The notes under the pieces: generated by a model | Told to the model about the DNA's origin: nothing | The model's database searches: none | The model's input: only the letters and a program-made list of their open reading frames with translations | Translations under genes and position numbers: made by a program | NCBI GenBank assembly: GCA_002843155.1 | Contig: PGZD01000002.1 | Location: forward strand, 1 to 64,000 | Origin: Gammaproteobacteria bacterium HGW-Gammaproteobacteria-3 | Lineage (GTDB): Bacteria > Pseudomonadota > Gammaproteobacteria > Methylococcales > Methylomonadaceae | DNA: 64,000 nucleotides | Reading direction: 5' to 3' | In this document: positions 44,300 through 54,018 of the stretch, in pieces | Position numbering within the stretch: the first letter of the stretch is position 1 | Layout of the letters: every line of letters starts with the position of its first letter

Positions 44300-44312
44300 G
44301 TTATTCAATAAC
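44300..44312. promoter_or_regulatory. 13-bp palindrome upstream of modE
   Basis: GTTATT C AATAAC is a perfect short palindrome 44 bases before the modE start. Half of it (GTTATTGAAT) is repeated near 44203. It may be a binding site or part of the modE promoter. It does not match the ModE arms well, although CGCTATG (44314-44320), the same as the operator arm, follows almost at once. Confidence 0.35.
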
Positions 44313-44355
44313 TCGCTATGTCCCTGAAAACCCGCTTGCTTGCTGACGGGAAATA

Positions 44356-45210
44356 ATGGTTAACTCAGGTACTTTACGGCAACATAAGACACTTATGACA
44401 GCTCATTCAAACGACAATAACAGTCCGGTGTGCTGGGTCGATGGCGAATTGCGTCTGGTTGGTTTGGATAAACGCATGGCGGGTTTGCTCAAAGCGATCG
44501 ATCAATCAGGCTCCATCAATCAGGCCGCCAGACAGGTGGGTTTGAGCTATAAAGGCGCCTGGCAAATCATTGAAAAGGCCAACAATGGCGCACCGAAAAC
44601 ATTGGTCTGCACCAGTATTGGCGGTAGCAAAGGCGGGGGAACCTGTTTGACCGAAGCGGGACGTTCATTGCTGGCGCTGTTCACCCGGCTGGAACAGCAG
44701 CACCGGCAGTTTCTCGATCAGCTCAACCGTAGTCTTACCCGTGATCCCGATACGGTTTTACTATTGCAGCGCCTGGTGGTCAAAACCAGTGCCTGCAACC
44801 AGCTTTTTGGAAATATTACCGCGATTCAAGGCGGCGCGGTGAATGCCGAGGTCAGGGTAAGATTGAAAGCGGGCGAGACGATCATGACGTGTATGGCTCA
44901 GGCATCGCTCAGCGAGCTTGAGTTGAAGATTGGCGCCGATGCGGTTTTGTTGATCAACAGCGATGACATCATGGTGGTGACCGATTCCGGGTCGGATCGG
45001 TTTTCGGCACGCAACCGCTTGTCCGGTCAGGTGCTTCGCATGCAACAGGATGAAGTCAATGCACAGGTGATTATTTTGTTAGCCGGAGGCGAAACCTTGA
45101 CGGCCTCGATCACCCGGCAAAGCGCACAAGCGATGGAATTCATACCCGGCATGACGGTATCGGCGATATTTAAAGCCAGCACACCGATTCTCGGAGTTCT
45201 GAGTGCTTGA
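44356..45210 (+). CDS. modE: Molybdate-responsive transcriptional regulator ModE
   Basis: A LysR-like winged helix-turn-helix regulator that binds molybdate. The 284 residues have an N-terminal DNA-binding domain (about 28-110: LLKAIDQSGSINQAARQVGLSYKGAWQIIE, and SIGGSKGGGTCLTEAGRSLL) and two Mop/TOBE domains (about 145-210 and 217-282). Methionine 14 is an alternative start, but GGGAA precedes the first. It is divergent from modA across a spacer holding its probable operator. Confidence 0.93.
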   Translation: MVNSGTLRQHKTLMTAHSNDNNSPVCWVDGELRLVGLDKRMAGLLKAIDQSGSINQAARQVGLSYKGAWQIIEKANNGAPKTLVCTSIGGSKGGGTCLTEAGRSLLALFTRLEQQHRQFLDQLNRSLTRDPDTVLLLQRLVVKTSACNQLFGNITAIQGGAVNAEVRVRLKAGETIMTCMAQASLSELELKIGADAVLLINSDDIMVVTDSGSDRFSARNRLSGQVLRMQQDEVNAQVIILLAGGETLTASITRQSAQAMEFIPGMTVSAIFKASTPILGVLSA

Positions 45211-45243
45211 ATACGGGAAAAAATACTGTGCCGGCAGGCCGGG

Positions 45244-46545
45244 TTATTTCATGCCCATTCCCGGGCTATTTCTATCGAGTGCTTTAAAGCCGATGTCGGT
45301 GCGGTAATAGACCTTATCCCAATGTATTTGATGGGCCAGTTCGTAAGCTTTGGTCTGTGCATCCTCGATGCTATGGCCTAAAGCACATGCGCATAAAACC
45401 CTGCCGCCGGCGGTGACGACAGCATCGCCCTGCTTAACTGTACCGGCATGAAAGACTTTTCTGTCGGAGGTATCGACAGCGGGCAGGCCGGAAATAACAG
45501 CGCCGGTTTGATAAGCGCCGGGATAACCGCCTGCGGCCAGAACCACGCCGAGAGCCGGGCGCTCATCCCATTGGCTATTCATGCCTGCAAGTGTTCCTGC
45601 CAGCGCCGCCTCGCACAAATCCACCAGGTCGCTTGTAAGGCGCATCATGATGGGCTGGGTTTCGGGGTCGCCGAAGCGACAGTTGTATTCCAGTAATTTG
45701 ATCTCGCCGTCCTGACCAATCATCAAACCGGCATAGAGAAATCCGGTGTAGGCATGGCCGTCTTCGGCCATGCCTTTCAAGGTGGGTTCGATGATCTCGC
45801 GCATTACCCGCTGATGAATTTCAGGCGTGACGACCGGTGCTGGCGAATAGGCGCCCATGCCGCCGGTATTGGGGCCTTTGTCATTATTGTCGCGGGCTTT
45901 GTGATCCTGTGAAGTGGCCATCGGCAATGCGTGTTTACCGTCGGCGATAACAATGAAACTGGCTTCTTCACCGGCTAGGAATTCCTCAATGACCACACGG
46001 CTGCCCGCGCTGCCGAAAACATTGTCGGCGAGCATGTCTTTAACGGCGGCCATGGCTTCGGTCTCGGTCTGTGCGACGATGACGCCTTTGCCCGCAGCCA
46101 GGCCGTCGGCTTTGACGACGATGGGTGCGCCTTGGGCTTTGATATAAGCTATCGCCTGTTCACAATCGGTAAAAGTCCGGTATCTGGCCGTTGGAATTTT
46201 ATGGCGCGCCATAAAATCCTTGCAAAAAGCCTTGGAGCCTTCCAGTTGAGCGGCCTTGGCGCTTGGGCCGAAACATTTTAAACCCGCCTGCTGAAAACGA
46301 TCGACGATACCGAGCACTAAAGGCACTTCGGGACCTATGATCGTCAGATCGATGTTGTGCGTTTTGGCAAAAGCCAGCAGGCCGGAAATATCATCAACCG
46401 CGAGATCGACATTTTCGACCGAGGCTTCCTGCGCGGTACCGGCATTGCCGGGCGCGACAAAAACTTTATCAACGCGGGCTGATTGTTTGACTTTCCAGGC
46501 CAGGGCGTGTTCACGGCCGCCGCTGCCGACGATAAGGACTTTCAT
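45244..46545 (-). CDS. purD: Phosphoribosylamine-glycine ligase
   Basis: Second step of de novo purine synthesis: joins glycine to phosphoribosylamine with ATP. The 433 residues start VLIVGSGGREHALAWK and contain the ATP-grasp blocks VVKADGLAAGKGV and EYNCRFGDPETQ. It is the last gene of dusB-fis-purH-purD. Confidence 0.96.
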   Translation of the reverse strand: MKVLIVGSGGREHALAWKVKQSARVDKVFVAPGNAGTAQEASVENVDLAVDDISGLLAFAKTHNIDLTIIGPEVPLVLGIVDRFQQAGLKCFGPSAKAAQLEGSKAFCKDFMARHKIPTARYRTFTDCEQAIAYIKAQGAPIVVKADGLAAGKGVIVAQTETEAMAAVKDMLADNVFGSAGSRVVIEEFLAGEEASFIVIADGKHALPMATSQDHKARDNNDKGPNTGGMGAYSPAPVVTPEIHQRVMREIIEPTLKGMAEDGHAYTGFLYAGLMIGQDGEIKLLEYNCRFGDPETQPIMMRLTSDLVDLCEAALAGTLAGMNSQWDERPALGVVLAAGGYPGAYQTGAVISGLPAVDTSDRKVFHAGTVKQGDAVVTAGGRVLCACALGHSIEDAQTKAYELAHQIHWDKVYYRTDIGFKALDRNSPGMGMK

Positions 46546-46567
46546 GATTGAGGTTCAGGGTTGTTGG

Positions 46568-48127
46568 TCAATGTCTGAAATGGCGCATATCGGTGAATAC
46601 CATCGCCATATTATGTTCATCGGCGGCGGCGATGACTTCCGCATCTCGCATCGAACCACCGGGTTGGATAACGGCAGTAATACCCGCTTCGGCGGCGGAG
46701 TCGATACCGTCACGGAACGGGAAAAAAGCATCGGAAGCCATGACCGCCCCGCGCACTTCAAGGCCTTCATCGGCAGCTTTGATGGCGGCGATTCTGGCCG
46801 AATAGACGCGGCTCATTTGGCCCGCGCCGATGCCGATGGTTTGATTGTCCTTGCCATAGACAATCGCATTGGATTTAACGAATTTAGCGACTTTCCAGAC
46901 AAACAGTAAATCCGCAAGCTCTTGTTCACTGGGCGCGCGTTGACTGACGATTTTAAGTTCGGCAGCGGCAATGGCGCCAAAATCCTTGTCTTGCACCAAC
47001 AAGCCGCCCGCCACTTTTTTGTAATCGAAAGCCGGGCTGTTGCCGCTGCCCCAAATACCGGATTCCAGTACCCGCACATTTTGTTTGACGGCCAATAAAT
47101 CGAGTGCCGCAGGCGCCACGGTCGGGGCAATAATGACTTCGACAAACTGACGTTTTATGATTTCGGCGGCGGTGGCGGCATCGAGTTCGCGGTTGAAGGC
47201 AATAATGCCGCCGAATGCGGACGTCGGGTCGGTGGCATAGGCCCGCTCATAAGCGCCCAGAATATCTTTGGCTACCGCCACGCCGCAGGGATTGGCGTGT
47301 TTTACGATAACGCAGGCGGGATTGTCTTCAAAAGACTTGACGCATTCCAGCGCGGCATCGGTATCGGCTATATTGTTATAAGACAAGGCCTTGCCTTGTA
47401 ATTGCACAGCGGCGGCAATGCTGCCAGGACCTGGCTGTGCTTCGCGATAAAAAGCGGCTTGCTGGTGCGGATTTTCGCCGTAGCGCAGGCTTTGTCGGCG
47501 CTGAAACTGAAGGTTGAGTGTTTCGGGAAATTTCTGCTGATTGACCTGGCCAAGATACATCGAGATAGCGCTATCGTAACGGGCAGTATGGGCAAAACAT
47601 TTTACCGCCAGATCAAAACGGGTTTGCTGTGACAGCGTGGTATCTTGCTTGCTCAGTTCGGATAAAATAGCTTGGTAATCGTCGGGGCAGACCACGACGG
47701 CGACATCGGCATGATTTTTGGCGGCTGCGCGAATCATAGTCGGGCCACCGATGTCGATATTTTCAATCGCGCTTGCAAAATCGCAACCGGGCCTGGCGAT
47801 GGCCTCTTCAAAAGGATAAAGGTTGACCACGACCATATCGATAGGCGCGATGGCGTTAGCGGCCATAACCGCATCGTCAAGCCCACGGCGCGCCAATATC
47901 CCGCCGTGAATTTTAGGGTGCAAGGTTTTGACCCGGCCGTCCATCATTTCCGGGAAACCGGTGTAATCGCTCACCTCTATCACCGGGATATTGTTTGTCT
48001 GCAAAACTTTAGCTGTGCCGCCGGTGGACAAAATTTCAACGCCGTGAGCGTTCAGTTCACGGCAAAAATCGACAATGCCGGTTTTATCCGAAACACTGAC
48101 TAGCGCTCGGGCTATTTTTTTATTCAT
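46568..48127 (-). CDS. purH: Bifunctional AICAR transformylase / IMP cyclohydrolase
   Basis: Catalyses the last two steps of IMP synthesis. It has 519 residues from the Met at 48127 ([20 protein letters not shown]), which matches the family start better than the upstream in-frame Met. The N-terminal cyclohydrolase shows [14 protein letters not shown]. The transformylase half has [22 protein letters not shown] and [12 protein letters not shown]. It lies 22 bases upstream of purD. Confidence 0.96.
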   Translation of the reverse strand: MNKKIARALVSVSDKTGIVDFCRELNAHGVEILSTGGTAKVLQTNNIPVIEVSDYTGFPEMMDGRVKTLHPKIHGGILARRGLDDAVMAANAIAPIDMVVVNLYPFEEAIARPGCDFASAIENIDIGGPTMIRAAAKNHADVAVVVCPDDYQAILSELSKQDTTLSQQTRFDLAVKCFAHTARYDSAISMYLGQVNQQKFPETLNLQFQRRQSLRYGENPHQQAAFYREAQPGPGSIAAAVQLQGKALSYNNIADTDAALECVKSFEDNPACVIVKHANPCGVAVAKDILGAYERAYATDPTSAFGGIIAFNRELDAATAAEIIKRQFVEVIIAPTVAPAALDLLAVKQNVRVLESGIWGSGNSPAFDYKKVAGGLLVQDKDFGAIAAAELKIVSQRAPSEQELADLLFVWKVAKFVKSNAIVYGKDNQTIGIGAGQMSRVYSARIAAIKAADEGLEVRGAVMASDAFFPFRDGIDSAAEAGITAVIQPGGSMRDAEVIAAADEHNMAMVFTDMRHFRH

Positions 48128-48164
48128 GCAAGACCTCAAGGGTATTAAGCGGAGTGTTGTTATT

Positions 48165-48449
48165 TCAGGAGATGCCGTAAAAATCCAGTTTTTTGCGCAG
48201 CGTGCTGCGGCTTAAGCCCAATGTTTTAGCGGCTTTGGTTTGATTGTAGCTTGAATGTTTCAGCGTGGCTTCCAGTAAAGGCTTCTCGACTTCGCTGATT
48301 ACCAGGGCATGAAGCCCTGAAGCGTCGTGGCCGTTCAACTGGGTAAAATACAAGTCTACAGCCTCTCTGACTTGTTCGGACAACGGTATCGGTACCGATA
48401 TTTTGCTGTCAATAGCGATCACTTGGGCGGTTTGTTGCATTGCGTTCAT
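48165..48449 (-). CDS. fis: DNA-binding protein Fis
   Basis: A nucleoid-associated protein that bends DNA and activates rRNA and other promoters in fast growth. The 94 residues have the family core [24 protein letters not shown] and the C-terminal helix-turn-helix [20 protein letters not shown]. The start codon lies two bases after the dusB stop, the dusB-fis arrangement conserved across gammaproteobacteria. Confidence 0.95.
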   Translation of the reverse strand: MNAMQQTAQVIAIDSKISVPIPLSEQVREAVDLYFTQLNGHDASGLHALVISEVEKPLLEATLKHSSYNQTKAAKTLGLSRSTLRKKLDFYGIS

Positions 48450-48451
48450 AG

Positions 48452-49435
48452 TTATGTTGCAGGATTATCGATCAAGTAAGTGAAGGCGGACTTAACAGAA
48501 TTTAACTGTTCAACTGGAGTCTGGCTCTGATTGATGGGCTGTCTGATAACGGTCGGCAAGGCGCCCAGATGATCAAGATACCAGGCGATATGTTTTCGAG
48601 CCATTTTAACACCGCTTGCCGCGCCATAGAAACTGTAGAGTGCGTTAAGATGGCTGAAAACAACCTCTTGAATGCTCTCAATATTCTGTTTTTCAATGTT
48701 TTTTTTGTCGTTTAAATAATGAGCGACAGCCCTGAACAGCCAGGGGGCGCCTTGAGCGCCACGCCCGATCATGATGGCGTCGGCACCGGTAATTTGCAGC
48801 ACGTCCAGGGCTTTTTCAGGGGTTTTAATGTCGCCGTTCGCGATGACCGGTATGCGGATGGCCTGTTTGACTTGTCTGATGGTGTCATATTCGGCATGCC
48901 CCTCAAATTTACAAGCGCGTGTGCGTCCGTGTACGGTCAAAGCGGCGATACCGGCTTGTTCGGCTATTTTTGCGATATTCACGGCATTGCGGTTTTGCAA
49001 ATCCCAGCCGGTACGGATTTTAAGAGTCACCGGCACACTGACCGCATTGACGACGGCCTCCAGAATGCGCTTAACCCGGTCTTCGTCTTTCATTAACGCC
49101 GAACCTGCCGCCACCGAGCAGACTTTTTTCGCCGGACAACCCATATTGATGTCGATAATCTGGGCGCCGCGCTGCACATTGAGTCGCGCAGCGTCCGCCA
49201 TTTCCACAGGGTCGGTGCCGAGTATCTGTACCGCACGGATACCGGGTTCGCCGCTTTGGTCGGTTTTCAGCAAAGTCCGCCGGTGCTTTTGCAGTGACGG
49301 TTTGGAGGCAACCATTTCCGACCAGGCCAGACCCGCGCCGAAGTGTTTGCACAGGGTCCTGAAAGGCCGGTCGGTAATACCGGTCATCGGCGCCAGAATC
49401 AAATTATTGGTCAGTGTAAAGGGACCTATTTGCAT
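48452..49435 (-). CDS. dusB: tRNA-dihydrouridine synthase B
   Basis: Reduces uridine to dihydrouridine in tRNA using FMN. The 327 residues from Met at 49435 (QIGPFTLTNNLILAPMTGITDRPFR) match the family start; the longer frame to 49471 adds an unrelated leader. The catalytic cysteine is in INMGCPAKKVC, with HGRTRACKFEG and IANGDIKTPEKA also present. It is the first gene of the dusB-fis-purH-purD string. Confidence 0.95.
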   Translation of the reverse strand: MQIGPFTLTNNLILAPMTGITDRPFRTLCKHFGAGLAWSEMVASKPSLQKHRRTLLKTDQSGEPGIRAVQILGTDPVEMADAARLNVQRGAQIIDINMGCPAKKVCSVAAGSALMKDEDRVKRILEAVVNAVSVPVTLKIRTGWDLQNRNAVNIAKIAEQAGIAALTVHGRTRACKFEGHAEYDTIRQVKQAIRIPVIANGDIKTPEKALDVLQITGADAIMIGRGAQGAPWLFRAVAHYLNDKKNIEKQNIESIQEVVFSHLNALYSFYGAASGVKMARKHIAWYLDHLGALPTVIRQPINQSQTPVEQLNSVKSAFTYLIDNPAT

Positions 49436-49882
49436 GGACGTTAGAGCAAATTGGAAAAGGCACAATAGCATAACTTAAAAAAGATTTTATCGCTGTTGTT
49501 TGTCTGCAAAAAAAATCTTTTTGCGGGCGCACATCCCATTCCCGTTCATCGACATGCTGCCATGGCCAGTTTTTTTATCGGTCAATACCGCATCGCGCAC
49601 CGCAGCTTGCCCGTCCTTATGCTCGGTCAACACAATCGGTAGCTTGATCATATTTTCGGCTTTTAATTCCGAAGCCGAGCAGCGATAAAGGATGTTTGAG
49701 GCGGATGTAAGGCTGTTCGGAATCGATAGCCTGATTTGAATCGGAACTGGTTGCTGGAATACGCAAAATAGGTTTATTCAGTGTGACAAAATTTTCTGGA
49801 GTTCCGACTTACAACCCCAACAGGAAAACACTCGATTGGGTGTAGGAACCCGGTAGACCAAAGCGATTTTCTTTGCCCATTT
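49436..49882 (-). pseudogene. Gene-poor stretch after tusC with decayed coding-like frames
   Basis: Two bases after the tusC stop an ATG at 49880 opens 23 codons to TAA at 49809. The same frame continues protein-like (VGTPENFVTLNKPILRIP and on) to a stop near 49621. A neighbouring frame then gives a 54-codon ORF from 49651 to 49487 (MIKLPIVLTEHKDGQAAV, ending in a Gly/Met/Ser-rich segment and KIFFADKQQR). Together this looks like one small gene broken by a stop and a frameshift, or simply spacer. I cannot match it to TusB, which usually follows TusC. Confidence 0.3.
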
Positions 49883-50239
49883 CTAACCTGTATAAACAAT
49901 ATCGAAGGCGGCAATCAAGGCGGCAATATCTTTTCTATGATATTCCTGCACCGGCAAACATAAATCCCGGCGCTTTAAACCCCGTTCTTGCAGCGACTCG
50001 ATTTCTGCATAAATCGATTTGACATCGTAAATTTCCAGGGCTTTAAAAATTGAGGCCGTGTCTTTCATGCCAAAGGCTTCGGGCTGCTGGCCTTTTTTAA
50101 GTTGGAACACGCCGTCGTCCAGCAATAACAGGCTCACACTTTGATCAAAAGCCGCCAGCGTCAGGACAATGTCCAGCGTTTCTTGAGTCCGGACGCCGTC
50201 ATGCGGGGGCCTTCGCAGTACAAATAAATATTTTTTCAT
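49883..50239 (-). CDS. tusC: Sulfurtransferase subunit TusC (DsrF-like)
   Basis: A DsrE/F-fold protein of 118 residues. In E. coli TusBCD relays persulfide sulfur from TusA to TusE for 2-thiouridine at tRNA position 34; in sulfur oxidisers the DsrEFH relatives do a similar relay. Family features are the N-terminal LFVLRRPPHDGVRTQETLD, the central LLLDDGVFQLKKGQ and the C-terminal FDIVYTG. It follows tusD by three bases. No tusB is visible behind it. Confidence 0.88.
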   Translation of the reverse strand: MKKYLFVLRRPPHDGVRTQETLDIVLTLAAFDQSVSLLLLDDGVFQLKKGQQPEAFGMKDTASIFKALEIYDVKSIYAEIESLQERGLKRRDLCLPVQEYHRKDIAALIAAFDIVYTG

Positions 50240-50242
50240 AGG

Positions 50243-50632
50243 TCAGTCAAAGACGATAAAGCGGTCGGCCAGTAACGTCGCCTCGGCTAATTGCCCCAAG
50301 CCCGAAATTCGGAAACCCTCGGCCAGGTCGTCGTCCTGCTTGTTCTGTCTTTTGGCTTCATCGCTGCCAAGAATGCCGCGTCTTTGCGCGGCCGAAATAC
50401 AAACCACCAAATCAATGGCGTGTTGCCGGGCTAATCGGCTCCAGAGCCGGATCATGTGCAATTCGTCATCCGGTGGTGTCGCGTATCCGGCGGCGTGATA
50501 AATGCCGTCGTGATAAAAAAACACACGCACAATTTCATGTCCTGCCGCCAGCGCCGCAGTTATGAATTGGTAAGCGGCATAGCCACTCGTCGAGTGTGTC
50601 GGGCTGCTGTTGACCTGGATGGCGAATTTCAT
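50243..50632 (-). CDS. tusD: Sulfurtransferase subunit TusD (DsrE-like)
   Basis: A 129-residue DsrE-fold protein. It has the sulfur-carrying cysteine in DLVVCISAAQRRG (E. coli Cys78 equivalent), FFYHDGIYHA, and the C-terminal FRISGLGQLAEATLLADRFIVFD that matches E. coli TusD closely. Its ATG overlaps the stop of the PAS/SpoIIE phosphatase gene (ATGA), an unusual partner for tus genes. Confidence 0.93.
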   Translation of the reverse strand: MKFAIQVNSSPTHSTSGYAAYQFITAALAAGHEIVRVFFYHDGIYHAAGYATPPDDELHMIRLWSRLARQHAIDLVVCISAAQRRGILGSDEAKRQNKQDDDLAEGFRISGLGQLAEATLLADRFIVFD

Positions 50633-52914
50633 CGGTTGGTCGGGCGTTGTTGGAACACCATCAGTGTCACATCGTCATTAAACGATTCGGTTTGGTAGAA
50701 CTGTTTTAAATGACGGATTATTTCCTCGATGATGACCTGGGGCTTTTGTTCGGCAACTTGAGAAAAAACGTTTATCAATCGTTCCGTCCCGAAAAACTCA
50801 CCCCGGGGATTTTCAGCTTCGGTCAAACCGTCAGTATACATCAGCAAACAGTCGCCCGGAGCCAGTTCGACATTTTTCTCTTCGAAGCGGATGTTTTTCC
50901 GAATTCCGATAATCAGACCGTCGGCGTCCAGTTGGCGGCATTTGTTATCTGCCCGACTATATAACAGCGGCATCGGATGCCCGGCATTGGCATAACTCAG
51001 GGTCTGCCGCGCCATATCGTATTGCAGATAAAACAAAGTGATGAAATGATTGGCGTTATTCAGATCGTCATAAAGGAAATTATTGAGCACATCAAGGGTT
51101 TGTGCCGGAGTGCCTTGCTGGTTGGCCTGGGTTCTGATGGCGCTGCGTGCCGAAACCATGAGCAGGGCAGGCCCTACGGCATGGCCCGAGACATCGGCTA
51201 TGACCATGTCCAGATGCTGCGGATCACGGTAAAAATAGTCGAAATAATCGCCGCCCACCCGGGTGCTGGGCAAACAATGGCCGCTGACTTCAAACTTTGC
51301 CGAGACTATGGCTTGGGCGGGAAACAATGAAGCCTGAATTTGCTGGGCAATTTTCATTTCGTTTTCCGCGATGGCCAGATTGACTTGCGCCTGACGGATT
51401 TGCTCTTCCGCCGCTTTGCGTCCGCTGATGTCATGGACAAAGCCGCTGAATTCATAGGCATTACCTATTTTCAAGGGGGCCACGCTGAATTCGACCGGAA
51501 ATTCGGTGCCATCTTTTTTCAGCGCGATTTGTTCGGTCAGCTTGTTCATTATATTGTTTTTACCGCCGTGCAAAAAATTTTGCAGTCCCTCGTTATGGGC
51601 TTGACGGAACCGTTCGGGTATTATCAATCCGGCCAGGTTCCGGCCTATGGCTTCATCGCGGCTCCAGCCGAACATGCGCTCGGCTTTGGAGTTCCAGTCG
51701 ATGATGATGCCGTAGTGATCCATTATGATGATGGCGTTGAGCGCCGTTTCGATAATCAGCCGTTTGCGTTTTTCGCTTTCAATCAGCGCGTCTTCATAAT
51801 GTTTGCGCGCAGTGATGTCGCGGTCGACGCCACGCCATTTAAGCAAATGGCCTCGGCTGTCGGTAATCGGCAAACCGGTCGATTCGGCAATGACCGGGTG
51901 GCCGTCCTTGTGCCGGTAGTGGTTGGTCAGCCCGTAAAAACCGTGTTGTATGTTGGCGTAGGTTTGAACGTCCACTTTGTCTTGCGGCGTCAATAGTTCC
52001 GTATAATGTTTGCCGATGACTTCCTTGGGATCGTAGCCGATTATGGCCTTGACCGCATTGCTGCTGTAGATGTAAAAGCCATCCGGGTCTTGCTCCCAGA
52101 GCCATTCGCCGGTCATTTCGGCCATTTGCCGGAAACGTTCCTCACTTTCTTTTAACGCGCTTTCAAACTGTTTGCGTTGGGTGATGTCTTCTTCCACGGC
52201 CAGCAGATGCGTTATTTTTCCCTGCTTGTTTTTTATCGCGCTGATACTTTCAAAAGCCCAGTAATCTTCACCGCTTTTTTTCTGGTTTTTAATTTCGCCC
52301 CGCCATTCACCCTGTTCCAGCAGATTTTGCCACATGAACTGGTATTGCTCGATAGAGGTGTCTCCGGATTGCAATATTTTGGGGCTGTAGCCTAATAATT
52401 CTTCCTTGCTGAAACCGGTCATCGAACAGAATTTGGGATTGACATATTCAATGCGGCCTTGAGGGTTGGTAATGATCACCGCGCTCGCGCTTTGTTCGAC
52501 CGCCATATGCATCAGAAACAAATTGTTTTCCTGCGCTTTATTGGCGCTGATGTCCTGGATAAAAAGGGCAATGGCGGGGAAGGGCGAGGCGGATGTTTCG
52601 GTCAGCCGGCACAGTGAGATGAGCGCGGGAAAGCAGTGTCTGGAAGCATTGATCAACTCAGCCTGCATACTGAAAGCGGGTAAGCTTTTATCGGTATTGA
52701 GGCCGAGCCCTTCCAGTGCGGTTTGCCAAAAATCCGGTGGCCGGCCCTGCGCCAGAATGCTGTCGAGCGGCTGGTTGATCAGACTCTGAGCGGGGTAACC
52801 GAAGAGTTTGGCGGCATTGGCATTGAGTTCCCGGATTTTCAGGATTAAAGGTTCTGTTTGCTGTATCTGAGCAATCACGATACAAAAACTTAAACTTTCG
52901 ATAAACCCTGGCAT
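50629..52914 (-). CDS. PAS-domain protein with C-terminal SpoIIE/PP2C phosphatase
   Basis: A 761-residue signalling protein. Four PAS domains lie at about 20-115, 130-250, 258-370 and 380-500 (each after the first ends in a PAC block such as EEDITQRKQFE). A short coiled coil (about 500-540: EEQIRQAQVNLAIAENEMKIAQQIQ) and a SpoIIE-type PP2C phosphatase (about 545-757) follow. The metal-binding residues are present: GGDYFDY, IADVSGHAVGPALLM, YTDGLTEA and NDDVTLMV. Such enzymes dephosphorylate anti-sigma-antagonist (STAS) proteins. There is no transmembrane segment, so it senses a cytoplasmic cue, perhaps redox or oxygen. Its stop overlaps tusD. Confidence 0.92.
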   Translation of the reverse strand: MPGFIESLSFCIVIAQIQQTEPLILKIRELNANAAKLFGYPAQSLINQPLDSILAQGRPPDFWQTALEGLGLNTDKSLPAFSMQAELINASRHCFPALISLCRLTETSASPFPAIALFIQDISANKAQENNLFLMHMAVEQSASAVIITNPQGRIEYVNPKFCSMTGFSKEELLGYSPKILQSGDTSIEQYQFMWQNLLEQGEWRGEIKNQKKSGEDYWAFESISAIKNKQGKITHLLAVEEDITQRKQFESALKESEERFRQMAEMTGEWLWEQDPDGFYIYSSNAVKAIIGYDPKEVIGKHYTELLTPQDKVDVQTYANIQHGFYGLTNHYRHKDGHPVIAESTGLPITDSRGHLLKWRGVDRDITARKHYEDALIESEKRKRLIIETALNAIIIMDHYGIIIDWNSKAERMFGWSRDEAIGRNLAGLIIPERFRQAHNEGLQNFLHGGKNNIMNKLTEQIALKKDGTEFPVEFSVAPLKIGNAYEFSGFVHDISGRKAAEEQIRQAQVNLAIAENEMKIAQQIQASLFPAQAIVSAKFEVSGHCLPSTRVGGDYFDYFYRDPQHLDMVIADVSGHAVGPALLMVSARSAIRTQANQQGTPAQTLDVLNNFLYDDLNNANHFITLFYLQYDMARQTLSYANAGHPMPLLYSRADNKCRQLDADGLIIGIRKNIRFEEKNVELAPGDCLLMYTDGLTEAENPRGEFFGTERLINVFSQVAEQKPQVIIEEIIRHLKQFYQTESFNDDVTLMVFQQRPTNR

Positions 52915-52977
52915 GGTGGGGAAGAGCGGTTATAAAAGCGGCTTCAGATTCATGATATGCGGCTATTGATGAGCAAA

Positions 52978-54000
52978 TCAGAACGGTAGCGGGTTGTCAG
53001 CGACAAAATTATGTACTTTGGCTTTAGGCTTGAAGGCAGGCGGCGTCCAGGGCTGCTGCTCCGAACCGTCGGCAAGGTAGGCCGCCAGCCACTGCGCCTG
53101 ACTGCGGATGGGCAAGATAAAGGCATAAAGTTTGCCGTCGGGCAATTCGGCTACGTCGCCCAAGGCAAAAATATCAGGGTCGCTGGTTTGCAGAAAAGGC
53201 GTGACTTTGATGCCACGGTTGATCGATAAACCGGCTGCCGCCGCCAATTCAGTGTGCGGCTTAAAGCCGCAAGCGACAATGACTGCATCGAATCCGGCAG
53301 GCTTGGCGCTGTTTATCACGATTTTGTCATTTTGTTTTTGAAAGCCGGTGACGGCTTGCTCAAGCAGGACTTCGATGCCGTCAGCTTGCAAAACGCTTTG
53401 CAGTTTGGCCGAATCCTCGATGACCAGTTGACGCTCCATGAGCCGGTCCATGGCATGATATAAAGTCACTTTGTCACCGGCCAAAGCCAGATCCGAAGCC
53501 ACTTCGCAGCCGATCAGTCCGCCGCCGACAATGGCCCAATGAACCGGGTCCAGCCGTGTCGATAAGGCCGTGCGCAGCGCCCGCAGTTTTTTGAGATCGT
53601 TCAGGCTGTTGAGCAGATGAAAACATTCCTGATTGTCCCGAAACGGCGGTGGTACAAATGCCGCCGAGCCTTGTGCCAGGATCAGTTTGTCGTAAGCTGA
53701 AAGTGTTTCCTGTGAACTGGCGTCATCGATAAAGGTAAGCGTTTTATGTGTACGATCGATGCCGGTGACGGTGGCGCCGCTGAAAATTTCGATACCGTTT
53801 TGTGCCAGCGTCGGAAAAGGTTTGAGGATGATGGATTGCTCGATGCCGGGCTTGCTGAAGCCGTGCGAGAGCAGCGGCCTGGAATAATAGCCGTCCCGTT
53901 CACGCGTGATCAGGCAGATCGTGGCTTGTGGCGCCAGAGTGCGGAATTTTTCCGCGAAACTGATGGCCCCAAAACCGGAACCCACGATAACGATTTTCAT
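52978..54000 (-). CDS. Rubredoxin reductase-like FAD/NAD oxidoreductase
   Basis: A 340-residue flavoprotein of the pyridine nucleotide-disulfide oxidoreductase fold. It has an FAD-binding start IVIVGSGFGAISFAE, a second Rossmann motif AIVGGGLIGCEVASDLA near residue 157 for NAD(P)H, and the ALGDVAEL motif near the C-terminus. Lying 18 bases after a rubredoxin gene, it most likely reduces that rubredoxin with NAD(P)H. It is shorter than the roughly 385 residues of AlkT/RubB, missing part of the C-terminus. Confidence 0.88.
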   Translation of the reverse strand: MKIVIVGSGFGAISFAEKFRTLAPQATICLITRERDGYYSRPLLSHGFSKPGIEQSIILKPFPTLAQNGIEIFSGATVTGIDRTHKTLTFIDDASSQETLSAYDKLILAQGSAAFVPPPFRDNQECFHLLNSLNDLKKLRALRTALSTRLDPVHWAIVGGGLIGCEVASDLALAGDKVTLYHAMDRLMERQLVIEDSAKLQSVLQADGIEVLLEQAVTGFQKQNDKIVINSAKPAGFDAVIVACGFKPHTELAAAAGLSINRGIKVTPFLQTSDPDIFALGDVAELPDGKLYAFILPIRSQAQWLAAYLADGSEQQPWTPPAFKPKAKVHNFVADNPLPF

Positions 54001-54018
54001 GCTGCGTCCGTGTGAATA

